A stretch of 64,000 nt of DNA. Origin: an uncultured Pseudomonadales bacterium (GTDB lineage Bacteria > Pseudomonadota > Gammaproteobacteria > Pseudomonadales > Azotimanducaceae). Below are positions 49,448-56,602 of the stretch, in pieces. The notes under the pieces are model-generated. The model made no database searches, was not told where the DNA came from, and saw only the letters and a list, made by a program, of their open reading frames with translations. The position numbers were made by a program, and so were the translations under genes. Where the stretch lies: the NCBI GenBank assembly GCA_958295875.1, contig OY282379.1:2819046-2883045 (forward strand), written 5' to 3'. The first letter of the stretch is position 1; every line of letters starts with the position of its first letter.

Positions 49448-50235
49448 CCAAGGCTCCGCGTGCTGCCGTTCAAGAGGCTGGGCGCGAATGGCGGGCGCAC
49501 GAACTGGGGAATCTTGAGCAGGGGTTTCAATATGGGCACAAGTTGGCCGCCGCGCAGTTGATTGCGGCTCCATGCGCGGCTCGCTTCGAGGTTTGCCTTC
49601 ACGATGTTGCCGAAAGAGCCGTTGGAGAGGCCACCGGGCGCCATGTGGACGAGCACGCGCTCCATGTGTGAAGAGCGCACGCCGTGTTTGAGCAAGAGCC
49701 GAAGCTGCATTTCGTAATCGCTGGCGATGGCGAAGTTCAAATCGAAGATGCCGTAGCGTTCATAAACCGCTCTGCGCGCGAAGAAGGAGGGGTGGGGCGG
49801 ACGCCAACCGAGCCGCCACTTGTACTGGCGGTTGGGGCCAGACTTCCAATAGCGCACGAACTTGTCGTCGTCATTCACATAGGCGATGTCGCCGTAGCAT
49901 ACGTCTACGCTGGCATCACTCTCGAAAACATCCATCACATCTTGCAGCACGGCATCGTCGCCGTAGCGGTCGTCCGCGTTCAGGATGCCGAGCACGTCGC
50001 CGGTGGCCTTGCCGATGCCCTTGTTCATGCCGTCGTAGGGGCCGGCGTCCGGTTCGCTCACCACGATGCTCAGCCGCTCTCGGTAGCGGGCGATGATGTC
50101 CCGCGTCTCATCGCTGGAACCGCCGTCGATGACGATGGTCTCCAACTCATGCCCGTGCCGCTGGCAGAGGATGGAATCCAAGGCGCGACCGATGCGGGGC
50201 TCGTTGAACACCGGCGTGATGATCGAGATTTTCAT
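49444..50235 (-). CDS. GT2-family glycosyltransferase
   Basis: Inverting GT-A enzyme of 263 residues: SIITPVFNEPRIGRAL at the N-terminus, IVIDGGSSDET near residue 36, SEPDAGPYDGMNKGIGKA near 61, and the donor/metal motif GILNADDRYGDDAV near 84. The acceptor-side region has PPHPSFFARRAVYERYG and ASDYEMQLRLL, a pattern common in enzymes that build exopolysaccharide or O-antigen units. A GAGGG lies a few bases before ATG 50235. It heads the GT2, epimerase, GT4 unit and overlaps the epimerase by ATGA. Confidence 0.92.
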   Translation of the reverse strand: MKISIITPVFNEPRIGRALDSILCQRHGHELETIVIDGGSSDETRDIIARYRERLSIVVSEPDAGPYDGMNKGIGKATGDVLGILNADDRYGDDAVLQDVMDVFESDASVDVCYGDIAYVNDDDKFVRYWKSGPNRQYKWRLGWRPPHPSFFARRAVYERYGIFDLNFAIASDYEMQLRLLLKHGVRSSHMERVLVHMAPGGLSNGSFGNIVKANLEASRAWSRNQLRGGQLVPILKPLLKIPQFVRPPFAPSLLNGSTRSLG

Positions 50236-50639
50236 CGAGAGCCCTCGCTGACGCTGCCTGGAGCCGTTTGCGACGCGCACGCCAACGCCCCGCGCCGGCT
50301 CAGCCGCCCCCCTCAAGCCGCCAATTCTAGCTTGGGCGGCGACTGTGTGCGAGACGTGTTCGGCGCGGCGCACTTTCGGCGCTTCCGGCGCAGGGACGGG
50401 CGGTTTGAGGGGATCTGCGGGTTCTTTGGACGGTCGCCCGCGCCTAAGGAGTCCACGAGGGGCGGCTCGGCCTGGCTGGTAAGCGCCGCTAGAGCCGCTA
50501 GGACCGTCATGGGACGCCCAGTTTGGTTACAGTCCAACCGATCGCATGGGAGAGGCGAATGAGCTGCGCAACGGGCTGGCGATTCGTCACGGCATAGACC
50601 GCTCCTCCGCGGTACCGGCTGCCTCGCCACGGGTCGGCG
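50236..50639. other. intergenic region without a supported gene
   Basis: About 400 bases upstream of the GT2 unit and downstream of the symporter gene, both on the minus strand. Open frames here are GC-driven and carry no motifs. It must contain the promoter of the glycosyltransferase unit, which I could not pin down. Confidence 0.45.
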
Positions 50640-52079
50640 TTAATCGCCCGCCGCGCGCCGGGCCTCAAGTTGTTGGACGATTTGGCCGTGGCGCTCGCGG
50701 TCTAGGCGATAGTGATTGAAGCACCAAATCGCCGGCAGAAATCCGACTGCAAGGCCCGGTCCGGCCACCATGGCAAGCTGGAACAGCGTGCCGGCGGGAA
50801 TGTCGGCAGCGCTCTGCACGCCGGCCCCCGTGGGCCAGCGAATCAGCTCTAGAACGAACCCGCTGGCCGCGCCGCCGATGCCGGCCGTCGCCTTGGCGAC
50901 GAATGTGTAGGCGCCGTAGAACACCCCTTCCTGGCGTTTGCCGTTGTCGAGCTCTTGCTCGTCCGCAACATCCCCAAGCATCGACCCCACTGCAACGCCT
51001 AACTGAGACACCAGCACGCCCGACATGAACCCGCAGAAGGACAGTGCCGCAACCACGCCAACGGTTTTCGGCGCTGGGAACAATCCAGCGTAGTGCAGGC
51101 AGACTGGCGCAACCGCGAACACCGCCCAGCCGAGCGCGCCGACGATGAGAGATTGGCGCTTCTCCAAGTGTTCGCCCAGCTTGGGTGCGAACAGGTAGCC
51201 GATCAGCGTGCCGATGGGCACCGCGCCTAAGATGTAGACCATCTGCTCGGAGCGCACCTCCCAGAAGAAGGTATTCATGTAGAGTTGCAGAGCGACGCCA
51301 ACGCCGACGGGTGCGGAGACGACCACGAATCCGACCACGAGCCATCTGAACGACTTGTTTCTCAAGGCTTCCGCGGTGTCGATGAACACCTGTTTCACAG
51401 GATTGTTGGACGGCGCTGCCGGAACCGTCAGCGACGGAATCAAGTGGTGTGTGCCGAGCGCGGACGCGACGATGGAGATCACCATGATCGACGCCATCAC
51501 GAAGGCAAAGGGCGGATAGGCGGCTTGGTTCAGCTGCCCGTTGTCGAACGTTTCGCTCGATGCGAAGGACACGAGGAAGCCGTAGCTGTAGACGATGAGC
51601 ACGCCGACGTAGGCGAACACGGATCTGCCGGCAACGATGACCGTGCGCTCTTGGTAATCGTTGGTCATTTCCGCGCCAAGGGCTAAGTGGGGCACCGAAT
51701 ACAAAGTCATCGTGACGCGCGACAAGACGCTGAAGACGAGCAGCCACGCGAATAGCCCCGTCTCGGAACTCACTAGTGGGTCAAACGTGAAATAGATGGC
51801 CGCAGCGAAGGGCAGGACGGCGCCATACATGAACGGGTGTCGCCTGCCCCACCTAGATCGCCACCCATCTGATATGGAGCCCATCAATGGATCGGTTACC
51901 GCATCGATCGCGGTTGCGATCATCAACGCAAGGCCGCACAAGGCAGCCGAGAGGCCAAGAACTTGGTTGTAGTAGAAGAGCAGGAACAGCATGAAGATGG
52001 TCGACTTCTGCCCCTCGGCGACCTGGCCGATCCAATACGCGCCCTTGGTCGGAAGACCTAGCTTTCTACCGCCGCTCAC
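50640..52079 (-). CDS. GPH-family sugar:cation symporter (MelB-like, MFS)
   Basis: Twelve-TM secondary transporter of 479 residues. The glycoside-pentoside-hexuronide signature is in the N-terminal half: DAVTDPLMGSISDGWRSRWG with the cation-site Asp residues, then RRHPFMYGAVLPFAA. The second half repeats the pattern with QEGVFYGAYTFVAKATAGIG. It would import a sugar or glycoside with Na+ or H+. GTG 52079 is the start. It stands alone; the neighbouring polysaccharide genes do not define its substrate. Confidence 0.9.
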   Translation of the reverse strand: MSGGRKLGLPTKGAYWIGQVAEGQKSTIFMLFLLFYYNQVLGLSAALCGLALMIATAIDAVTDPLMGSISDGWRSRWGRRHPFMYGAVLPFAAAIYFTFDPLVSSETGLFAWLLVFSVLSRVTMTLYSVPHLALGAEMTNDYQERTVIVAGRSVFAYVGVLIVYSYGFLVSFASSETFDNGQLNQAAYPPFAFVMASIMVISIVASALGTHHLIPSLTVPAAPSNNPVKQVFIDTAEALRNKSFRWLVVGFVVVSAPVGVGVALQLYMNTFFWEVRSEQMVYILGAVPIGTLIGYLFAPKLGEHLEKRQSLIVGALGWAVFAVAPVCLHYAGLFPAPKTVGVVAALSFCGFMSGVLVSQLGVAVGSMLGDVADEQELDNGKRQEGVFYGAYTFVAKATAGIGGAASGFVLELIRWPTGAGVQSAADIPAGTLFQLAMVAGPGLAVGFLPAIWCFNHYRLDRERHGQIVQQLEARRAAGD

Positions 52080-53019
52080 GATGCGAGGCCATGCGTGTTC
52101 ATTGCGGGCTTGTTAACGTGGAGGGGCGAGCGGGCATCATCTGACACTGCCATGATCGTGCTTCGGCGCGGCGATGACGACGGGGAGGTGTCGGCGATCC
52201 TGTGGGTGTCCGCGTCCTGGCCGCCGCTCGTGCCAGCTTCAATTCGAGCGGATCATAGCACCTGCGCTAGCCGCACCTTCGGCCCTGCTGTTGGACCCAC
52301 CAATGCCGACGAATTGGATGCAGCCGGTGCTATAGTGGATTCAGCCAAGCGGAGTGATCCAAGAGAAGTGCCGACGCCGCCCCTCCCAAGTGCCTTCGAC
52401 CTCTGCCAACCGCGCGCGGACGTGGCGGCCCGCCGCATGGCGGATGACGATTTCGTTGGCGATCTTGCTCCGGTGATCGGCAGTAGGCTCAACCTTGGAG
52501 TAGCGATCTTGAGCGAGTTCCAGCGCGTGCGCGGCCCGTTGCGCACGCCGGCGCGTATCGTCGCGCGTCTGTGGCAACTGCGGCTCGCCGCTGCGACGTC
52601 GGCTCACCTTCACCGGATGGGCCGGTGCAGCAAACCGACCCCCCCAAGCGTTGGTGACGCGCCTCGGCCGTCCGCCTTTGGGCAGGCCATCGCCGACGAC
52701 GTCGCTTCCGGTGGCAGCGAGAGTCGATCGCGGGTGGAGAACGTCGACGCCGAGCACTACCGCGGCCTGCCACGTTACGCCGCGTGCGTCGGTCGAAGTG
52801 TGCCTTGCCAATGCCATATACGCCGTGTGGTAGACGCTGAGGCTTGCCACGCCGTGGATGGCTGCGCGGAAGTGTCGGCGCGGCATCGTCCGGCCTGCGA
52901 GGCTTGGCCTCGCGGGCAAGCGCCCGAAAGCGCCAGCGAACGGCATGTTCGGGCTTGTGGCGCCGTCGGCGCGTTGACCGAACGGCGACGGCCAGCGCCA
53001 GAGGACTAGTGACGCCGCG
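52080..53019. other. long region without a recognisable gene
   Basis: About 940 bases. Long frames are open on both strands (plus 52095-53009, minus 52341-53030), but their translations are basic or low-complexity, match no family I know and overlap each other, as chance frames in GC-rich DNA do. The minus frame between 52341 and about 52700 (TADHRSKIANEIVIRHAAG and on) is the least implausible as coding and could be a decayed mobile gene. A TATAGT at 52331-52336 has no matching -35. Confidence 0.45.
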
Positions 53020-54852
53020 ATGTCCACCACGTCCTATCCCCTCATTCCCTACGGCTGGGCTGATTTCCGCGCCATTCGGTTGGAAGGCCGTCTCTATGTG
53101 GACAAAACGCACTTCATTCGCCCGTTGGAGAACGAGCGCTTCACTTTCCTGATCCGGCCCCGGAGGTTTGGGAAGTCCTGCTGGCTTTCCTTGCTGGAGA
53201 ACTACTACGACCGCAAGTGGGCAGATGAGTTCGAGCAGGTGTTCGGCGGCACGGACATCGGCCGCAACCCCACGGACAACCGCCACAGCTTCGTGGTGCT
53301 GCGCTTCGACTTCTCGGTAGTGAATGACGAGCCCGAGACGCTGGAGCAGGAGTTTGAAGACTACTGTCATTTGGAGATTGAGGAGGCATTGGAACGAAAC
53401 GCGGACCTCTTCCCCGCGCCCGCCGCGCACGGCGTTCTAGATCATCCCTCGGCGTCCGGCAAGCTCAACGCCCTGTTCCGCGATGCGCGCAAGCGTGGCA
53501 TTCGCCTGTTCGTGCTCATCGACGAATACGACAACTTCGCTAACACCCTATTGGCCCATCACGGTGCGCAGGCGTACCAAAAGTTGACCCACGGCAGCGG
53601 CTTCTATCGCAACTTCTTCGCCGCGCTGAAGGGCGGCGCGGGGCGCAGCGGCGGCGGCTTGGAGCGCTTGTTCATCACCGGCGTGTCGCCCATCACCTTG
53701 GACGACGTGACCAGCGGTTTCAACATCGGTAAGAACATCAGTCTACTGCCGGAGTTCAACGCCGTGCTCGGCTTCGCCGAAGGGGAAGTGCGCGATCTGG
53801 TTAAGACCTATCGCGACGCCGGGGCGCTGGACATAGACCCAGACGCTGCCTTGGAGGTGATGCGGGATTGGTACGACGGCTATCGCTTCGCCAAGGGTGC
53901 GGACGAGACCGTCTACAACACAGACATGGTGCTCTATTTCTTGGACGCCGTGCTGCCGAACAAGCACATGCCGGACGACTTGATCGACGTCAACGTGCGC
54001 ATCGACTACGGCAAGCTACGCCATCTGCTGACTGTCAGCCGCCAGATGGGAGACAGCGGGCGTGCGGAGGACACCACCCGCGGGGGCGAAACGGCGGGCT
54101 CGGTGCAGCTAAACGGCAACTTCGACTTGCTGCGGCAAGTGATCGGCGAAGGCCAGGCACACGCCGACATCCAAAGCAGCTTCCCCTTGGAGCGCTTGGA
54201 CCAGCGTGACAACTTCCTTTCCCTGCTGCACTACTTCGGCCTGTTGAGCATCCGCGATTCGGCGGCTGGCAGGACGCGCCTGCACATTCCCAACCAAACG
54301 GTGAGGCGGCTGCTGTACGGCCACCTGCGCGACGCGTACGACGATGTTGGCATTCTCTCGGTAGACATGCTCGCGCTGGCGGACTTGCTGTGGCGCATGG
54401 CCCTTCACGGTGAATGGCGGCCAGTGTTGGACTTCCTCCGCGACGCCATCGCCACGCAGACGAGCATCCGCGACTACTTGGAGGGCGAGAAGATCATCCA
54501 AGGCTTCCTCGCCGCCTACCTAGGCGTCTCCCGCCACTTCCTACTGCGCACAGAGGTCGAACTCAACAAAGGCTTCGCCGACATCTCCCTAGAACCGCTG
54601 GTCGCGCAGTTCCCAGAGCTCCGGCACGGGTACTTGATCGAGCTGAAGTACATCAAACGTGGCGAGGAGGCTAGCGATTCCGTGGTGCAGGCGGCGGTTC
54701 AGAACGCCGAGGGGCAACTGCGGCGCTACTTGGCGGACCAGCGCTTGGCGCGACAATACCCATCGGTGCGGTTTAGCGGGCTAGCGATGGTGTTTCATGG
54801 ATGGGAGATGGTGCTCGCCACCTCAATCACCGTTGATTCATCAGATCGATGA
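53020..54852 (+). CDS. AAA-ATPase-like protein with C-terminal PD-(D/E)XK nuclease domain
   Basis: Protein of 610 residues with the AAA-ATPase_like (PF09820-type) N-terminus followed by a PDDEXK_9-type domain. The P-loop variant is FLIRPRRFGKSCWLSLL (about residues 43-59), preceded by LYVDKTHFIRPLE. A sensor-like RLFVLIDEYDNFANTLL is at about 163-179. The nuclease core near residues 525-550 reads GFADISLEP then HGYLIELKYIKRG, giving the D-x(n)-E-x-K triad. These proteins occur in many copies in some bacterial genomes; their function is unproven, with roles in mobile-element biology or defence suggested. Starts at ATG 53020. The 3' end overlaps the small minus-strand gene by 26 bp. Confidence 0.88.
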   Translation: MSTTSYPLIPYGWADFRAIRLEGRLYVDKTHFIRPLENERFTFLIRPRRFGKSCWLSLLENYYDRKWADEFEQVFGGTDIGRNPTDNRHSFVVLRFDFSVVNDEPETLEQEFEDYCHLEIEEALERNADLFPAPAAHGVLDHPSASGKLNALFRDARKRGIRLFVLIDEYDNFANTLLAHHGAQAYQKLTHGSGFYRNFFAALKGGAGRSGGGLERLFITGVSPITLDDVTSGFNIGKNISLLPEFNAVLGFAEGEVRDLVKTYRDAGALDIDPDAALEVMRDWYDGYRFAKGADETVYNTDMVLYFLDAVLPNKHMPDDLIDVNVRIDYGKLRHLLTVSRQMGDSGRAEDTTRGGETAGSVQLNGNFDLLRQVIGEGQAHADIQSSFPLERLDQRDNFLSLLHYFGLLSIRDSAAGRTRLHIPNQTVRRLLYGHLRDAYDDVGILSVDMLALADLLWRMALHGEWRPVLDFLRDAIATQTSIRDYLEGEKIIQGFLAAYLGVSRHFLLRTEVELNKGFADISLEPLVAQFPELRHGYLIELKYIKRGEEASDSVVQAAVQNAEGQLRRYLADQRLARQYPSVRFSGLAMVFHGWEMVLATSITVDSSDR

Positions 54853-55054
54853 ACTTATCCCACGGGATGAGGCCGTCTTTCTGCTTTTTTGGCTTTTTTG
54901 CCGGACGCCACCGGACTCCTCCTTTCGAGATGACAAGCTCTCCGAGTTTACCGCCACCTTCGTCTTCCACTGTGAATGATGCGTCCTTTACGGATTGGGC
55001 CCTTCCAAGCTCCACCGCAGGCCCGTCCAAAGTCACTTTCACTGCCACATTCAC
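54827..55054 (-). CDS. small conserved hypothetical protein
   Basis: Protein of 75 residues. The pattern GKLGELVISKGGVRWRPAKK, then a Lys-rich turn and LIPWDKFIDLMNQ, looks like a small family I have seen described only as hypothetical, with a SKGG-x-W-R/x-P core. The first half has a hydrophobic beta pattern (VAVKVTLDGPAVELG). A GGAG sits five bases before ATG 55054. Local base composition is less GC-rich than the flanks, which suggests separate origin. No function can be assigned. Its 3' end runs 26 bp into the AAA/nuclease gene. Confidence 0.6.
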   Translation of the reverse strand: MNVAVKVTLDGPAVELGRAQSVKDASFTVEDEGGGKLGELVISKGGVRWRPAKKPKKQKDGLIPWDKFIDLMNQR

Positions 55055-55078
55055 TCTCCAATTTGGACTCAGTCATCA

Positions 55079-55330
55079 TCATGTGTCAATTGTCCGTTGG
55101 ACGCAAGGACTGTCCATCGCTATGTGAGGCCTGAACGGGCACCGAGTCCTCCACGCTCGGAAGATGATCGTGACACGATGAACCGAGCGCTTGCGCACGT
55201 TGCAGCAGGTTCGGACCTTCATGCGGTCGCCGAGCAGGAACTTCTGGGTGCGCGGGAAGCGTTCCGGCATCGGCGCCGGCCATACGACGAGGCGGTGGTG
55301 TGGTTCCAGCGCCACGCCGGTTGAGCGCAT
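55079..55330 (-). pseudogene. avd-like fragment (accessory variability determinant of a DGR), truncated
   Basis: From ATG 55330 the first 38 or so codons read HHRLVVWPAPMPERFPRTQ and KFLLGDRM, closely matching the N-terminal helix and the FPR-x2-(R/K)F-x-LGDR(I/M) block of bAvd four-helix-bundle proteins that accompany diversity-generating retroelements. A full Avd is about 110-130 residues; here similarity stops after GDRMK and the frame ends at 55079 with unrelated sequence. The remainder and any reverse transcriptase are missing. It lies directly downstream of a formylglycine-generating-enzyme-type gene, the classic DGR target, in the same orientation and order as in intact DGRs. Confidence 0.55.
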
Positions 55331-55332
55331 GA

Positions 55333-55351
55333 CCAAGGGCTTCGCCCTTGG
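55333..55351 (-). other. 8-bp stem hairpin between the FGE-type gene and the avd fragment
   Basis: CCAAGGGC and GCCCTTGG form a perfect 8-bp stem around a GAA loop (minus-strand reading). No T-run follows, so it is a poor terminator. DGR target sites often have a hairpin/cruciform with a 7-10 bp stem and a GA-rich loop shortly after the variable region; this one is about 45 bp past the stop. Confidence 0.6.
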
Positions 55352-55393
55352 AACCCATCGGGGGCTTGCCTCCCGAACCCCGAGTCAAGGAGG

Positions 55394-56419
55394 TTAGGAC
55401 TCTGGCGTGAGCATCCGCGCCACCCGGAACCCGATGCTGCTGTTGCGGTCGCCGGCGGAGTTTCTGACGCGGAATGCGGTGCGGAGGGCTGAGGGGGTGC
55501 TTTCCCACGAGCCGCCGCGCAAAACGCGCACCGCGCAGTCCCCGTGTCCCCACGCGGCGCCGTCCAATGGCCCTGCCTCGTAGCTGGCGTTCCAGCAGTC
55601 CTCCGTCCATTCCCAAACGTTGCCGAGCATATCGTGCAAACCCCAGCCGTTTGCTTCATGGCCGCCTACCGGCGCGGTGTGTGCTTGGCCGTCCTGACAC
55701 GACATCACGGTCCAGGGCCAATCCGGGTATCGTCCCTTCAGGCTGGCGTCCGCACCGTTCGCATGCCGGCACTGGCCAGACTCGCTGTCCGCCCAATAGC
55801 GTGACGTCGACGTCCCCGCCCGCGCGGCGTACTCCCACTCGGATTCGCTCGGCAGTCGGTACCGCTCCCCGGTCTTTAGAGACAGCCACGCCGCATACGC
55901 CTGCGCGTCGTCCCAGCTCACGCACGCCGCCGGATGCCCGCCGCTCTGGCCGAAGCCCGGATTGCGCCAGCCACGCCTTCTACCTTCCTTCCACTTGCCG
56001 CCCTCGTAGGTGAAGCACCTGCTCCCCGCCGAATATCCCGTCTCGTCCACGAACCGCCCGAACTCTGCAACCGTCACTTCAAACACGCCGAGCGCAAACG
56101 GCGCGCCGATCTTCACCTCATGCACCGGCCCCTCGTCGCCTGTGCGCCCCCGCTCCCAGGACGGCGAACCCATCCGATGCGAACCGGCCGGAACCACCAC
56201 CATTTGCGGACAATCGGGACAGTCTCGGAACCTCTCGCCCGGCTGCGCATCCGCCGGGCGCTGCGCCGTCTGATGCACCATCGGCGCCGCGCCGTGCGCC
56301 ACTGTCTCCGTCCGGTTGCCGACGATCACTGCCACGCCCAGCTCGCTGCCCGCCGCTGAAGCGCCAGCAAGCAGTGCGAACCCCACGCACGCCGCGCCTG
56401 TCAGCATCGATCCGCTCAT
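55394..56419 (-). CDS. secreted FGE-sulfatase/SUMF1-domain protein, probable DGR target
   Basis: A signal peptide (MSGSMLTGAACVGFALLAGA) leads to a formylglycine-generating-enzyme fold (C-type-lectin-like): MVVVPAGSHRMGS, PFALGVFEVTVAEFGRFV, GHPAACVSWDDAQAYAAWLS, RYRLPSESEWEYAARAG, GLHDMLGNVWEWTEDCW. It ends with VLRGGSWESTPSALR, RVRNSAGDRNSSIGFRVAR. Many such proteins are ligand-binding rather than catalytic; the copper-site Cys pair of true FGEs is not evident. The C-terminal block is where DGR variable regions lie in this family. ATG 56419 opens on the signal peptide; ATG 56440 and the open frame to 56590 are alternatives. It is divergent from the 1608-residue secreted protein gene. Confidence 0.88.
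   Translation of the reverse strand: MSGSMLTGAACVGFALLAGASAAGSELGVAVIVGNRTETVAHGAAPMVHQTAQRPADAQPGERFRDCPDCPQMVVVPAGSHRMGSPSWERGRTGDEGPVHEVKIGAPFALGVFEVTVAEFGRFVDETGYSAGSRCFTYEGGKWKEGRRRGWRNPGFGQSGGHPAACVSWDDAQAYAAWLSLKTGERYRLPSESEWEYAARAGTSTSRYWADSESGQCRHANGADASLKGRYPDWPWTVMSCQDGQAHTAPVGGHEANGWGLHDMLGNVWEWTEDCWNASYEAGPLDGAAWGHGDCAVRVLRGGSWESTPSALRTAFRVRNSAGDRNSSIGFRVARMLTPES
55397..55520 (-). repeat. candidate variable region (VR) of a diversity-generating retroelement
   Basis: 3' end of the FGE-type gene, from the VLRGGSW codons to the stop. The codon run AAC AGC AGC ATC GGG TTC CGG is what adenine mutagenesis of a template with AAC-rich codons would leave. No template repeat was found in the window, so the call rests on position, protein family and the adjacent avd fragment. 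Confidence 0.4.
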
Positions 56420-56602
56420 TCCGCCGCGATCCCCTCCCATGGGTTTGCCATCGCCGGAAATTGTGCCAGCGCTGGTGTTCTCCGGCTCGCCGGCGTCGTA
56501 TGGCAGGGTTTGAAGTGTTTCCGCGGCCGTCGTCACGCCGCGCCAGCGACGCATTTTCCGCACCCACCAAACCTGTAGACTACGGAACATGTTTGCGACA
56601 GT

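Noticed and set aside
52095..53009. 304-codon plus-strand frame in the long intergenic region
   Set aside because: No domain, no ribosome-binding site, and overlapped by an equally long minus frame; treated as chance.
55086..55659. Longer minus-strand frames covering the 3' end of the FGE-type gene and the avd fragment
   Set aside because: They are out of frame with both recognisable proteins and show no motif; they could only represent a frameshifted product.
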